Part shown: positions 29,254 through 39,878 of the stretch, piece by piece
How the letters are laid out: each line of letters opens with the position of its first letter
Position numbering within the stretch: position 1 is the stretch's first letter
Origin: Corynebacterium sp. 74A
Lineage (GTDB): Bacteria; Actinomycetota; Actinomycetes; Mycobacteriales; Mycobacteriaceae
Reading direction: 5' to 3'
Assembly: GCF_008930665.1 (NCBI RefSeq)
Contig: NZ_PQMG01000002.1
Coordinates: 372,001-436,000, forward strand
DNA length: 64,000 nt
The notes under the pieces: model-generated
Told to the model about the DNA's origin: nothing
Seen by the model: only the letters and a program-made list of their open reading frames with translations
Database searches by the model: none
Translations under genes and position numbers: made by a program

Positions 29254-29359
29254 GGTAATTTTTCCCTTTCATGCGGCTCACCCTAGTTAGGTGCATTCTG
29301 CATGAGAATAACCTGAGCACCAGATAGCCCCAAAAACTTTTAACCCAGCTCACAGAAAA

Positions 29360-29390
29360 ACCGCCCCTGGCAGCGGGTGCCAGGGGCGGT
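29360..29390 (-). terminator. Terminator of lysC
   Basis: Perfect 13-bp stem ACCGCCCCTGGCA/TGCCAGGGGCGGT with loop GCGGG, followed on the minus strand by TTTTTCTG. It ends the lysC transcript alone, without asd behind it. Confidence 0.92.
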
Positions 29391-29418
29391 CGGACAGCGA
29401 GCGTGCCGCAGATCCTGT

Positions 29419-30684
29419 TTAGCGGCCAGTACCTGCGTAAACGATGGCTTCTTCGTCGCCGCCGAGCTCGAAGCGCTCGTGCAGAGCGCGGGCAGCCTCG
29501 GGGAGGTCGGCCTCGCGGACGAGCACCGAGATGCGGATCTCGGAGGTGGAGATGAGCTCGATATTTACTCCCACATCGCGCAGCGCCTCACAGAAGTCGG
29601 CGGTGACTCCGGGGTGAGACTTCATGCCTGCGCCCACTAGGGAGACCTTGCCCACTTGGTCGTCGTAGAGCACGTTCTCGTAGCCGGCACCGGCCTGCAT
29701 CTTCTTCAGCAGCTCCATGGCGCGAGGGCCATCGGCGCGAGGGCAGGTGAAGGTGATGTCGGTCTTGCCGTCCTCGAGGGAGGAGACATTCTGCAGCACC
29801 ATATCGATGTTGATCTCTGCATCCGCGATGACACGGAAGATGCGGGCGGACTCGCCCGGCAGATCCGAGATTCCCAAAACAGTGATCTTGGCTTCCGAGC
29901 TATCGGTTGCCACGCCAGTGAGTATTGCTTCTTCCACGGGAATATCCTCCATTGATCCGTCGACGAGGGTGCCAATGTCATTACTGTAGGACGAACGCAC
30001 ACGCAAGGGCACGTTGAATGCGCGGGCGTATTCGACGCTGCGCAGCACCAAGATCTTCGATCCCACAGCAGCCAATTCGAGCATCTCCTCGAAGGAGATC
30101 TTGTCTAGTTTGCGGGCATTGGGCACGATGCGCGGATCGGCGGTGTAGACGCCGTCCACATCCGAGTAGATTTCGCACACATCGGCCTCGAGCGCCGCGG
30201 CGAGCGCCACCGCAGTGGTATCGGAACCGCCACGGCCCAAGGTGGTGACATCGCGGGTTTCCTTATTCACACCCTGGAAGCCGGCAACCAGGCAGATCTT
30301 GCCCTGGCTGAGGGCCTCCTGCACACGCCCCGGGGTGACCTCGATGATGCGGGCATTGCCGTGCCGCTCCGTGGTGAGCACGCCCGCCTGGGAGCCGGTG
30401 AAGGACTGGGCCTTCGCACCGAAGCTCTCAATCGCCATGGCCACCAGCGCATTGGAGATACGCTCCCCGGCGGTGAGTAGCATGTCCATCTCGCGGGCCG
30501 GCGGAACGGGATTGACCTGCGCCGCCAAATCGAGGAACTCATCGGTGGTATCACCCATGGCGGAGCACACCACCACCACATCGTGGCCCTGCTTCTTGGT
30601 GGCCACAATACGTTCAGCAACGCTGCGGATACGCTCCGCACTCTCCAGAGATGATCCACCGTATTTCTGCACAATAAGTGCCAC
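29419..30684 (-). CDS. lysC: Aspartate kinase
   Basis: 421 residues, the same length as the C. glutamicum enzyme. It phosphorylates aspartate in the first step of lysine, threonine and methionine synthesis. It starts at GTG with [17 protein letters not shown]. The kinase domain continues with [26 protein letters not shown], and two ACT domains follow (about 265-345 and 350-421). [10 protein letters not shown] at residue 245 (29952) is the internal start from which corynebacteria make a separate beta subunit. Feedback inhibition by lysine plus threonine is expected from the ACT region. Unusually, asd does not follow it. Confidence 0.96.
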   Translation of the reverse strand: MALIVQKYGGSSLESAERIRSVAERIVATKKQGHDVVVVCSAMGDTTDEFLDLAAQVNPVPPAREMDMLLTAGERISNALVAMAIESFGAKAQSFTGSQAGVLTTERHGNARIIEVTPGRVQEALSQGKICLVAGFQGVNKETRDVTTLGRGGSDTTAVALAAALEADVCEIYSDVDGVYTADPRIVPNARKLDKISFEEMLELAAVGSKILVLRSVEYARAFNVPLRVRSSYSNDIGTLVDGSMEDIPVEEAILTGVATDSSEAKITVLGISDLPGESARIFRVIADAEINIDMVLQNVSSLEDGKTDITFTCPRADGPRAMELLKKMQAGAGYENVLYDDQVGKVSLVGAGMKSHPGVTADFCEALRDVGVNIELISTSEIRISVLVREADLPEAARALHERFELGGDEEAIVYAGTGR

Positions 30685-30897
30685 AGGTGCCGTCCTTTCC
30701 TTGGCATGAGGCCCCGCACCGTCTTTGCCGCGGGTCTGCGAGGCAATTTCTGCCGAAGTATTGGTTTTTCCGCACTCATCGTACATGGCGCCCATTGCAG
30801 GACACTATCGAGTTCACATTCACCCCCAGGGTGAGGATCGCACCACGCCAGCACCGCCACCCCGCGCGCCGCGACGGTTCCACGCCACCCCTAGCGA

Positions 30898-30903
30898 TAC
30901 TCT
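30898..30903 (+). promoter_or_regulatory. -10 box of the DMT-type gene
   Basis: TACTCT ending 7 bases before the GTG start at 30911, indicating a leaderless mRNA. Confidence 0.6.
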
Positions 30904-30910
30904 AAGTGCT

Positions 30911-31750
30911 GTGCCTAATACCCTGCTTGCCATTCTTTTTGCCACTGCCTCTGCGCTGACGATCGCATGGGGCACGGTCGTGCGGCACAATATCGCACTC
31001 GAGGCACCCGAGGGCCGGTCCATCGCCACGGCCATGCGCCGCCCCTTATGGTGGGCGGGCTCTTTTTCTGCGCTCGGCGCCTATGGCCTGCAGGTTGTGG
31101 CCCTCGGCTTCGGCACCCTGCTCGTAGTGCAGCCCATCCTGGTGCTCTCCCTCATGTTCACCCTGCCGCTGTCGGCCTACTACGACAAGCACCGGCTCAC
31201 CTTCGCCGAAATGCTGTGGGCGGGCGTGCTCACCGTCTCCGTATCGGTGCTGGTGCTGCTGGGCCGCCCCGCCTCGGGCACCCCTGATCCATCGCTGCAC
31301 CGCTGGCTGCTGGCCCTCGGCATCGGCGTGGTCGTTCTCGTCGGCCTCGACCGTTGGGCGCAACGCCAGATCCGCCGCGAGAAGGCCCTGCTGCTCGGCA
31401 TCGTCACCGGCGCTGTTTTCGGCTATGTGGCGGTGCTATCTAAGGCCATCGCCGATATCTTCGTCCACAAAGGCGGGTTCTTCGGCATCCTCACCTCTTG
31501 GGAGCTCTATGCGCTGATCGCCTGCGCCACCATCGGCACCTTGGTGCAGCAGGTCTCCTTTAATGCCGGCGCACTCAAAAACTCCCTGCCGGCCATGAAG
31601 GTCGCCGAGCCCATCGTAGCCTTCATCTTGGGCTATGCAGTGTTAAGCGAATCCTTCCAAGCCAGCGGATGGCAATGGGCGTGGATGGCCCTCGCTCTGC
31701 TGGCCATGATTGGCTCCACCTTCCAGCTATCGCGGCTCGGAATCGACTAG
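30911..31750 (+). CDS. DMT-superfamily (EamA-like) membrane protein
   Basis: 279 residues with about nine or ten hydrophobic helices and little else. MPNTLLAILFATASALTIAW opens the first helix. The region KVAEPIVAFILGYAVLSESF is typical of the drug/metabolite transporter fold. It lies between lysC (divergent) and leuA, the same position as in C. glutamicum, where an equivalent membrane protein separates leuA and lysC. Transport substrate unknown. GTG start selected from TACTCT at 30898-30903; longer versions of the frame would begin inside the lysC upstream region. Confidence 0.82.
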   Translation: MPNTLLAILFATASALTIAWGTVVRHNIALEAPEGRSIATAMRRPLWWAGSFSALGAYGLQVVALGFGTLLVVQPILVLSLMFTLPLSAYYDKHRLTFAEMLWAGVLTVSVSVLVLLGRPASGTPDPSLHRWLLALGIGVVVLVGLDRWAQRQIRREKALLLGIVTGAVFGYVAVLSKAIADIFVHKGGFFGILTSWELYALIACATIGTLVQQVSFNAGALKNSLPAMKVAEPIVAFILGYAVLSESFQASGWQWAWMALALLAMIGSTFQLSRLGID

Positions 31751-31791
31751 TGCGCATCGCCCGTGCCAGCGGGCCGGCGCACACGCGAGTA

Positions 31792-31805
31792 GGCGTCGAT
31801 AAGCG
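31792..31805 (+). repeat. Copy 6 of the motif
   Basis: Intergenic, 42 bases after the DMT-type gene; GATAAG form, full 14 bp. Confidence 0.8.
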
Positions 31806-31890
31806 TGCATAGGCCCCCGATAGGGGGAACACTGAACTGGTTTTTCCCAAAGGATGGAACGTCGGTGCCCGAAAATACTGACGGATGCGG

Positions 31891-31896
31891 TAATGT
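31891..31896 (+). promoter_or_regulatory. -10 box of the leuA leader transcript
   Basis: TAATGT, 7 bases before the ATG of the leader peptide, so the leader itself is probably leaderless. Confidence 0.55.
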
Positions 31897-31903
31897 GCCT
31901 CAC

Positions 31904-31957
31904 ATGATTCGCGGTAGTCAGGGATTCCTCCTCCTTAGTCGCCGCGGCGGGTGTTAG
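31904..31957 (+). CDS. leuL: Leucine leader peptide of leuA (17 residues)
   Basis: Short frame MIRGSQGFLLLSRRGGC with three consecutive leucine codons (CTC CTC CTT at 31928-31936), ending 87 bases before leuA. A GC-rich hairpin (31971-32008) follows. This is the layout of transcription attenuation: with leucyl-tRNA scarce, ribosomes stall at the Leu codons and the downstream hairpin is prevented. Leucine-responsive leader control of leuA is known in corynebacteria. Too short for domain searches; the call rests on codon content, position and hairpin. Confidence 0.8.
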   Translation: MIRGSQGFLLLSRRGGC

Positions 31958-31970
31958 CGCTTAATTGTTC

Positions 31971-32008
31971 GTTGGCCGCCCCGTCGCGGAGTTTCAGGCG
32001 CGGCCAAC
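31971..32008 (+). promoter_or_regulatory. leuA attenuator hairpin
   Basis: Perfect 9-bp stem GTTGGCCGC/GCGGCCAAC with a 20-base loop, between leuL and leuA. It overlaps GC-rich sequence near the end of leuL (around 31940-31951) that could form the alternative pairing. The trailing T run is poor. Confidence 0.65.
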
Positions 32009-32023
32009 ATTCCCGAACACTGA

Positions 32024-33862
<1,839 letters not shown>

Positions 33863-33877
33863 CCTCTCGCTCACTGA

Positions 33878-33910
33878 CTCCCGAGCGCTCCCTGCGAGCC
33901 TCGGGAGTTT
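33878..33910 (+). terminator. Terminator of leuA
   Basis: Perfect 8-bp stem CTCCCGAG/CTCGGGAG with an inner GCTC/GAGC pairing, followed by TTTGTG. A copy of the repeated motif starts 9 bases further on. Confidence 0.85.
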
Positions 33911-33918
33911 GTGCTGCG

Positions 33919-33932
33919 CGCTTATCGACGCC
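33919..33932 (-). repeat. Copy 7 of the motif
   Basis: Intergenic, just after the leuA terminator; GATAAG form, full 14 bp. Confidence 0.8.
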
Positions 33933-34088
33933 ACCCTGCTGGCAGCTGCATTCTCTGCACCCCAGCGGATTCCGCCGTGCCACCTGCACTGGGGGTAGCT
34001 CACCTGCCGCGACGCACTCTCGCTACTTCTTACCCCTTGCTAGGATTGTGATCTAAACCACTCTCGATATCGAGCAAAGGAGGATCAC

Positions 34089-35366
34089 ATGTCCCGCGCT
34101 GACGCTTCCCCACCCACCACCGAGCCATCCGCAGATGGCCCCAACCCCGACGCCAGGTGGCGTGTGATCGGCCCTGGCCTCGTGGCTGCCGCCACCGGTG
34201 TCGGTGCCGGCGATCTTGTCGCCACCATGATTGCTGGGCAAAAATTCGGCTACACCCTCCTCTGGGCAGCCGTGGTGGGCGCGATCATGAAGATTGTGCT
34301 CGTCGAAGGCGTGGGCCGTTATTCTCTATCCACCGGCCACACGATCTATACCGGCTGGCGGCGCATTGGCCGCTGGACCAGCTGGTATTTCGCCCCCTAC
34401 ATCGTGGTGTGGGGGTTCGTCTATGGTGCTGCGGCCATGAGCTCCACGGCGCTGCCGCTGGCCGCGCTCTTTCCCGGCACCACTCTCACCTGGTGGGCGA
34501 TCGGCACGGGCATTCTCGGATTCATCCTCACCTGGATAGGCCGCTACGAGTTCTTCGAAAAAATCATCGCCGTGCTGGTGGGACTCATGTTCCTCACCGT
34601 GGTCGGTATTGCCACGCTCTCCCTGCAACACCTGCCCGAGATCCTCACCGGGCTCATACCCCGCATCCCTGAGGGCTCGGGGGTCTACGTGCTCTCCCTC
34701 GCCGGTGGCGTCGGCGGCACCATCACCCTGGCCGCCTATGGCTATTGGTGCCGTGAAAAAGGCTGGCGCACTCCCGGCTGGATGAAAGTGATGCGGATCG
34801 ATAACACCGTGGCCTATGTGGTCACCGGCATCTTCGTGATCGCCATGCTGATCCTCGGCGCCGACCTGCTCTACTCCGCCAATATCGCCGTCGAAAACGG
34901 CGACAAGGCCTTGCTGGGGCTCTCCGATGTGCTGGCGGATCGCTACAACCCGACCATCGGCACGATCTTTCTCATCGGCTTCTGGGCGGCCAGCTTCTCC
35001 TCGGTGCTGGGCGTGTGGAATGGCGTGTCCCTGATGTTCGCCGACTACATCGGCCACCTGCGCAAGCTCCCAGAGAACCACCCCTCCACCACCACCGGCG
35101 GCAAGTACTACAAGCTCTACACCCTGTGGCTGACCTTCCCGCCCATGCTGCTGCTCTTCCTCGGCCGCCCGGTGGTCCTAGTGCTGCTCTACGGTGTGCT
35201 CGGTGCGTTCTTCATGCCTTTTTTGGGCTTTACGTTGCTCATCCTGCTCAATACCGATGCCACCCCGAAGCAATGGCGCAACGGCTGGTTCGCCAACACA
35301 ATGATGGCCATCATCTCGCTGGCCTTCGTGGCTATCTGCGTGAACCAGATCATGAGCTACTTCTAA
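34089..35366 (+). CDS. Divergent Nramp-family transporter
   Basis: 425 residues with about eleven membrane helices and the Nramp fold (opening GPGLVAAATG; later FEKIIAVLVGLMFLTVVG). The metal-binding motifs of true Mn/Fe Nramps are absent: helix 1 has GVGAGD at residues 37-42 instead of DPGN, and helix 6 has GGVGGTITLAAYGYW at about 206-219 instead of the MPH motif. It therefore probably carries something other than Mn2+ or Fe2+. AAAGGAGG precedes the ATG closely. It is inserted between leuA and the exonuclease-like gene, which are neighbours in related genomes. Confidence 0.82.
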   Translation: MSRADASPPTTEPSADGPNPDARWRVIGPGLVAAATGVGAGDLVATMIAGQKFGYTLLWAAVVGAIMKIVLVEGVGRYSLSTGHTIYTGWRRIGRWTSWYFAPYIVVWGFVYGAAAMSSTALPLAALFPGTTLTWWAIGTGILGFILTWIGRYEFFEKIIAVLVGLMFLTVVGIATLSLQHLPEILTGLIPRIPEGSGVYVLSLAGGVGGTITLAAYGYWCREKGWRTPGWMKVMRIDNTVAYVVTGIFVIAMLILGADLLYSANIAVENGDKALLGLSDVLADRYNPTIGTIFLIGFWAASFSSVLGVWNGVSLMFADYIGHLRKLPENHPSTTTGGKYYKLYTLWLTFPPMLLLFLGRPVVLVLLYGVLGAFFMPFLGFTLLILLNTDATPKQWRNGWFANTMMAIISLAFVAICVNQIMSYF

Positions 35367-35434
35367 AGACCACCGCCCCGCGCCCTGCACCTAGTCCGCG
35401 GGATCGGCGCGGTTGTGGTTTAGCATAGGAATCT

Positions 35435-36484
35435 ATGAGCAACGGTAACCATCATCTGAGCCGCGAAGAGCGCAGGGCGCGTCGACAAGCCGAGCTCGAG
35501 CGGGCCCCCTTTGTGGTTGCCACGGTCCAGACCTCGGGTATTCACCCCGCGTCGGCGCGGATGGTTGCCATCGATTTGGCCACGTTCACCCCGAGCGGTG
35601 AGCTCGATGAGCACGTGCACCACGTGCTCAATCCCAAGGCGGATCCGGGACCGCCGCATCTGCACGGGCTGAGCAAGGAGGAGGTGGCGGCGGCCCCCAC
35701 CTTCGCCGGAGTGGCGAAAAGTATCTGCCGTATGATCGACGGCCGTACCCTCATCACCTTCGACATGGCCCTCACCTGGGGTTTCATCGTCTCGGAATCG
35801 AAGCGGGCCATCGCCCATAACCGGCGCGCCCACGCCCCGAAGCAGCGGCGGCGGCGCGGCGGCAAGCGCAATCGCTCGAATTTCGGGCATGTGCCCAAGC
35901 CGGTGGCCCTCATCGACCTGCTCACCACCGTGCGCCGCACCGGCACCACGATCGAGGACGAGCGACTGCGCGGCGTGGCGCGCCAGTGGGGGCTATTCGA
36001 CGGCTCCCCGCAGGCAACCCGCGAACGCGCCAGCGTCCCTGAAGCGGAGTTTTCCTTCGAGGCCACCCAGCTCACCTGGGATCTCTATGCGGCCATAGAG
36101 AATCCTGTGAGCTACCAGGCCGAGGAGTTGAAGGCGGATCGCTGCGGCCTGCAGCGCACGGTGCTGCGCGTGGATGCCGCCCAGGCCGACGCCGCCGCGG
36201 AGAACCCCGGAACGTATCAGCCGGGAGGCTCGCTGCAACCCGGCATGGAGGTGGTGCTCACCCCGCAGATCGAGCTGCCCGATACCGAGATCATTCAGGC
36301 CGCGCTCGATGCTGGGTTGAGCTACAGCGAGAAGCTGGGCCGTGGCTCCTCGCTGGTGATCTGCAATCACACCCAGGATCTCAAGGGCAAGGCGATGCAC
36401 GCGCAGCGGAAGAATATTCCGCTCATGGCCGATACCGCTTTCGTCGAGCTGGCCCGTCAGGCCGCCAAAGAAACGGACAACTAG
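35435..36484 (+). CDS. DnaQ-like exonuclease fold with BRCT domain, catalytic residues apparently lost
   Basis: 349 residues. The N-terminal half aligns in layout with the DEDD exonuclease (DNA polymerase III epsilon) domain: FVVATVQTSGIHPASARMVAI, then PPHLHGLSKEEV and LITFDMALTWGF. The acidic residues are missing. Motif I DxE is TVQ at residues 30-32, the HNxxFD element is altered, and the late HxAxxD is SFEATQ. Between them is a very basic insert (RAHAPKQRRRRGGKRNR). Residues about 268-345 form a BRCT domain. TAGCAT at 35421-35426 gives a leaderless start. It occupies the dnaQ position next to murT as in mycobacteria. A structural or DNA-binding role is inferred. Confidence 0.78.
   Translation: MSNGNHHLSREERRARRQAELERAPFVVATVQTSGIHPASARMVAIDLATFTPSGELDEHVHHVLNPKADPGPPHLHGLSKEEVAAAPTFAGVAKSICRMIDGRTLITFDMALTWGFIVSESKRAIAHNRRAHAPKQRRRRGGKRNRSNFGHVPKPVALIDLLTTVRRTGTTIEDERLRGVARQWGLFDGSPQATRERASVPEAEFSFEATQLTWDLYAAIENPVSYQAEELKADRCGLQRTVLRVDAAQADAAAENPGTYQPGGSLQPGMEVVLTPQIELPDTEIIQAALDAGLSYSEKLGRGSSLVICNHTQDLKGKAMHAQRKNIPLMADTAFVELARQAAKETDN
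35479..35490 (+). repeat. Copy 8 of the motif
   Basis: In the exonuclease-like gene; GACAAG form, 12-bp core. Confidence 0.55.
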
Positions 36485-36571
36485 GCAGCCGGCTCAGCCC
36501 CGCGGCGCCAAGGCGCGCCTGTGAGCAGGCGTGCCCCTCCCAGCGGCGGTTGAGGCTACAATTTCTTAACC

Positions 36572-37864
36572 ATGAGCATCAACCTTCCTCGGCCTCTCCG
36601 CCGTCTGCGCGCCACCCTTGCCACGACGGCAGCTTCAGCAGCCACTGCGGCCTCGCGTGCGACCGGCCGCGGTGCCGGCGGCATGATCGGCGGCCTGGTG
36701 GCCAATGCGATCGACCCCACGATCATGACCACCGTGGCGAAGAACCGCCCCACCGTGCTGATCACCGGCACCAATGGCAAGTCCACCACGACCCGCATGA
36801 CCGCGAACGCGCTGCGCAGCCGCTACACCGTGGCCACCAATGATGGCGGCGACAACATGGACGCGGGCATTATCTCCGCGCTCATGGCCGGCAAGGATGC
36901 CAGCCACGTGGTGCTGGAGTGCGATGAGCTGCACGTGCCTAAGGTGGCCGACCGGCTTCACCCCACGGCGCTCATCCTGCTCAACCTCACCCGAGACCAG
37001 CTGGACCGGGTCGGCGAGATCAATAAGCTCGAGCGCGCGCTGCGCGCCTGTGTCGAGGCCCATCCCGAGATGACCGTGATCGCCAATTGCGATGACGTGC
37101 TGGTCACCTCCGTTGCCTTCGACGCCGAGAACGTGGTGTGGGTCTCTGCCGGCGCCGGCTGGATCGGCGATTCGGTGTCCTGCCCGCGCACCGGCTCCCA
37201 TGTGGTGCACAACGGCGATGATTGGTACGCCACCAAGCCGCTGGCCGATGGCCGCGAGTTCCGCCGCCCCGAGCCCAGCTGGGTGATCGATGATGAGGCG
37301 CTGCGCTCCCCGCTGGGTGATACGCCACTGGATTTGAAGCTGCCGGGCAAGGCCAATCGCGGTAACGCCGCCCAGGCCATTGCGGCGGCGGTGAGCTGCT
37401 TCGATATCAGCCTCGATGGCGCCCGTGACGCGGTGGAGGAGGTGGATAATGTGGCCGGCCGCTACTCCACTATCGAATTCGAGGGCCGTGAGGTGCACAT
37501 GCTGCTGGCCAAGAACCCGGCGGGCTGGCAAGAGGCGCTGTCCATGCTCGATCGCGAGGCCGAGGGCCATGTGATCGCCGTCAACGGCCAGGTGGCCGAT
37601 GGCGAGGACCTATCGTGGCTGTGGGATGTGGTGTTTGAGAACTTCGAGAACCTCCACGTGCACGCCGCCGGCGAACGCGGTACTGACCTTGCGGTCAGGT
37701 TGAAGTATGCCTCGATTGATCATGACCTCATCCACGATCCCGTGGAGGCCATTCGTGCCTGCCCGCCCGGCCGGGTGGAGGTGCTGGCCAATTACACGGC
37801 TTTCCGTGATCTGAAGAAGGCTCTCGAACGTTCGCTCCAGGCAGCTAAGGAAGGAAACGAGTAA
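36572..37864 (+). CDS. murT: Lipid II isoglutaminyl synthase, MurT subunit
   Basis: 430 residues. With GatD it amidates the D-Glu of lipid II to D-iso-Gln. The Mur-ligase ATP site is LITGTNGKSTTTRM (Walker motif at residues 66-72), followed by DGGDNMDAGI, ECDELHVPKVADRLHPTALILLNLTRDQLDR, and the C-terminal DUF1727 domain (about 315-425). The zinc ribbon of other MurT proteins is degraded: only one of four cysteines remains (CPRTG at residue 204). TACAAT at 36557-36562 gives an RNA start about 3 bases before the ATG. The stop abuts the gatD start. Confidence 0.95.
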   Translation: MSINLPRPLRRLRATLATTAASAATAASRATGRGAGGMIGGLVANAIDPTIMTTVAKNRPTVLITGTNGKSTTTRMTANALRSRYTVATNDGGDNMDAGIISALMAGKDASHVVLECDELHVPKVADRLHPTALILLNLTRDQLDRVGEINKLERALRACVEAHPEMTVIANCDDVLVTSVAFDAENVVWVSAGAGWIGDSVSCPRTGSHVVHNGDDWYATKPLADGREFRRPEPSWVIDDEALRSPLGDTPLDLKLPGKANRGNAAQAIAAAVSCFDISLDGARDAVEEVDNVAGRYSTIEFEGREVHMLLAKNPAGWQEALSMLDREAEGHVIAVNGQVADGEDLSWLWDVVFENFENLHVHAAGERGTDLAVRLKYASIDHDLIHDPVEAIRACPPGRVEVLANYTAFRDLKKALERSLQAAKEGNE

Positions 37865-38617
37865 ATGACTCTCACTATCGGACTGCTGCTGCCTGATGTG
37901 CTCGGCACCTATGGCGACGATGGCAATGCCCTCGTGCTGCGCCAGCGCGCCCGGCTGCGCGGCATTGATGCCGATATTCATCGGATCACCTTGCAGGACG
38001 CCATCCCGGATTCCTGCGATCTCTACTGCATGGGCGGCGGCGAGGACGCAGCCCAGGTGTTGGCGGCGGAGCATCTGCGTGCCCACGGCGGCCTTATCCG
38101 CGCCGCAGAGAAGAAGACCCCGATCCTGAGCATCTGCGCCGGTTTTCAGGTACTCGGCGAGTCTTTCCACGCCTCCGGCGGGGTACACGAGGGCTTGGGG
38201 CTTATCGACGCCACCACCGCGCAACTACGCACCCGCGCCATCGGTGAAGTGGAGGCCACGCCCTCCACGGTGCTCACCGAGCAGATCTCCGATGCGCAGC
38301 GCATTAGCGGCACCGTGAGCCTGCGCCTGAGCGGCTTCGAAAACCACATGGGTTCTACCGTGCTGGGACCGGATGCCCAGCCGCTCTGCTCGATTACTCG
38401 CGGGATCGGCAACACCGATTCCGGCCATGGGGCCGGCTGCGATGGCGCTATCCAGGGCACCGTGATCGCCACCTATATGCACGGGCCCTTCTTGGCCCGT
38501 AACCCGCATATCGCGGATCTTCTCTTGGCCCGCGCCATGGGGGTGGAGTTCACTGATCTCGAGCCGCTGGTGCTCGATGAGGTCTCGCAGCTGCGCGAGG
38601 AGCGCCTCGACAGCTAG
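37865..38617 (+). CDS. gatD: Lipid II isoglutaminyl synthase, GatD glutamine amidotransferase subunit
   Basis: 250 residues. A class I (CobB/CobQ-type) glutaminase that supplies ammonia to MurT. The catalytic Cys is in SICAGFQVLGESF and the His in ATYMHGPFLARNP; GLLLPDVLGTYGDDGNA opens the domain. The ATG follows the murT TAA with no gap, so the two are co-translated. A copy of the repeated motif (38200-38212) lies in the coding region. Confidence 0.95.
   Translation: MTLTIGLLLPDVLGTYGDDGNALVLRQRARLRGIDADIHRITLQDAIPDSCDLYCMGGGEDAAQVLAAEHLRAHGGLIRAAEKKTPILSICAGFQVLGESFHASGGVHEGLGLIDATTAQLRTRAIGEVEATPSTVLTEQISDAQRISGTVSLRLSGFENHMGSTVLGPDAQPLCSITRGIGNTDSGHGAGCDGAIQGTVIATYMHGPFLARNPHIADLLLARAMGVEFTDLEPLVLDEVSQLREERLDS
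38200..38212 (-). repeat. Copy 9 of the motif
   Basis: In gatD; GATAAG form, 13 bp. Confidence 0.7.
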
Positions 38618-38684
38618 CTGGCTGCGGCCGAGGGCATGGCGCGAAAGGGCGGCGCTCGCGCTAGTGATCGCCCCTAGGTCGCGC

Positions 38685-39311
38685 CTAAAGCCGGTGGCGG
38701 CCGGTGAGTGCGCGGGAGAGCGTGAGTTCATCAACGAACTCCAGATCGCCGCCCAGCGGCATGCCGGAGGCAAGCCGCGAGATCACCAGGTCCGGAAAAT
38801 CACGCAGGAGCCGCGCCAGATACGAGGCGGTGGCTTCGCCCTCGGTATTGGGGTCGGTAGCGAGGATCACCTCGCTGATATCGGGGGCGGGCTCGCCCTC
38901 GCGGTCCTCGAGAACCCCACCAATGCGCTGCAGCAGCTGTGAGACGGTGAGGTCCTTCGGGCCCACATTATTCAGCGGATCCAGTGCCCCGCCGAGCACG
39001 TGATAGCGGCCCTCATACTCCCCGGTGCGTTCGATCACCTGAATGTCTTTGGGTTCTTCCACTACGCAGATCACGCTGGGGTCGCGCTGGGAGTCTGCGC
39101 AGATGCGGCACAGCTCATCGCGGGAAACATTGCAGCAAATACGGCAGAAGGTGACCCCGCCGCGCACCGCGCCGAGCGCATTTTGGAGCCGCTCGACATC
39201 CTCGGAATCGGTGTTGAGCAGGTGAAAGGCGATCCGCTGTGCGGACTTCGGCCCCACTCCTGGGAGCCGAGAGAGCTCGTCGATGAGATCTTGGAGCGGG
39301 CCTTCGAACAT
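38685..39311 (-). CDS. recR: Recombination protein RecR
   Basis: 208 residues. It works with RecF/RecO in loading RecA at single-strand gaps. Order of parts: helix-hairpin-helix [20 protein letters not shown], a four-cysteine zinc finger [19 protein letters not shown], a Toprim domain from [11 protein letters not shown] through [20 protein letters not shown], and a C-terminal Walker-like tail. Convergent with gatD, and downstream of ybaB and dnaX on the same strand as in many bacteria. Confidence 0.97.
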   Translation of the reverse strand: MFEGPLQDLIDELSRLPGVGPKSAQRIAFHLLNTDSEDVERLQNALGAVRGGVTFCRICCNVSRDELCRICADSQRDPSVICVVEEPKDIQVIERTGEYEGRYHVLGGALDPLNNVGPKDLTVSQLLQRIGGVLEDREGEPAPDISEVILATDPNTEGEATASYLARLLRDFPDLVISRLASGMPLGGDLEFVDELTLSRALTGRHRL

Positions 39312-39495
39312 GCGGGGTGGGTGTCCTTCGTGTGCCGGTCTATTCCCGCCATTGCGCGGGTCAACCTCGGTCGTGGGGTGGGGTGCTCATCGGTGTGGCG
39401 GGGACGCCACAGGCCGCTATCGCTGCTGGGAGTGTACACACAAACACCCCGCACGGGGCGGGGCGCTGAATGTGACCAGACGTCTCGGTCAGGTT

Positions 39496-39825
39496 TTAGC
39501 CGAGCATGCCGTCCAGGTCGCCACCGAAGCCAGCATTTTGCAGCGGGCCCATCTTTTCCTCGGCTACATCGGAGATGCGCTTGTGGGCGTCCTCGAGGGC
39601 GCCCAGCACGAGATCCTGCAGGGTGTCAACATCCTCCGGATCGACAACCTTCGGGTCGATCTCGACGCCGGTGATGTGGCCGGCACCGTTCATGGTGGCC
39701 TTGACCAAACCATTGCCGGCCTCGCCAACGACCTCGGTGGCCATAATTTCCTGCTGGGCCTGCTGCAGCTGCTCCTGCATCTGCTGGGCCTGAGCGAGAA
39801 TCTGCTGCATATCGGGCTGAGTCAT
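39496..39825 (-). CDS. YbaB/EbfC family nucleoid-associated protein
   Basis: 109 residues, a small DNA-binding dimer. The N-terminal helix is glutamine-rich (MTQPDMQQILAQAQQMQEQLQQAQQEI), followed by beta strands NGLVKATMNGAGHITGVEIDPKVVDPED and a helix LQDLVLGALEDAHKRI. AAAGG lies 9 bases before the ATG. Sits between dnaX and recR, its usual place. Confidence 0.95.
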   Translation of the reverse strand: MTQPDMQQILAQAQQMQEQLQQAQQEIMATEVVGEAGNGLVKATMNGAGHITGVEIDPKVVDPEDVDTLQDLVLGALEDAHKRISDVAEEKMGPLQNAGFGGDLDGMLG

Positions 39826-39878
39826 GGTTGTTGCCTTTCTTAGGGGGTATCTTTATCGCCCCAACGAGTGTAGACGTT

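Noticed and set aside
29280..29310. DtxR-like iron box upstream of the SGNH hydrolase gene
   Set aside because: Only a half-site (TTAGGTGCA) is present; the inverted half is not convincing.
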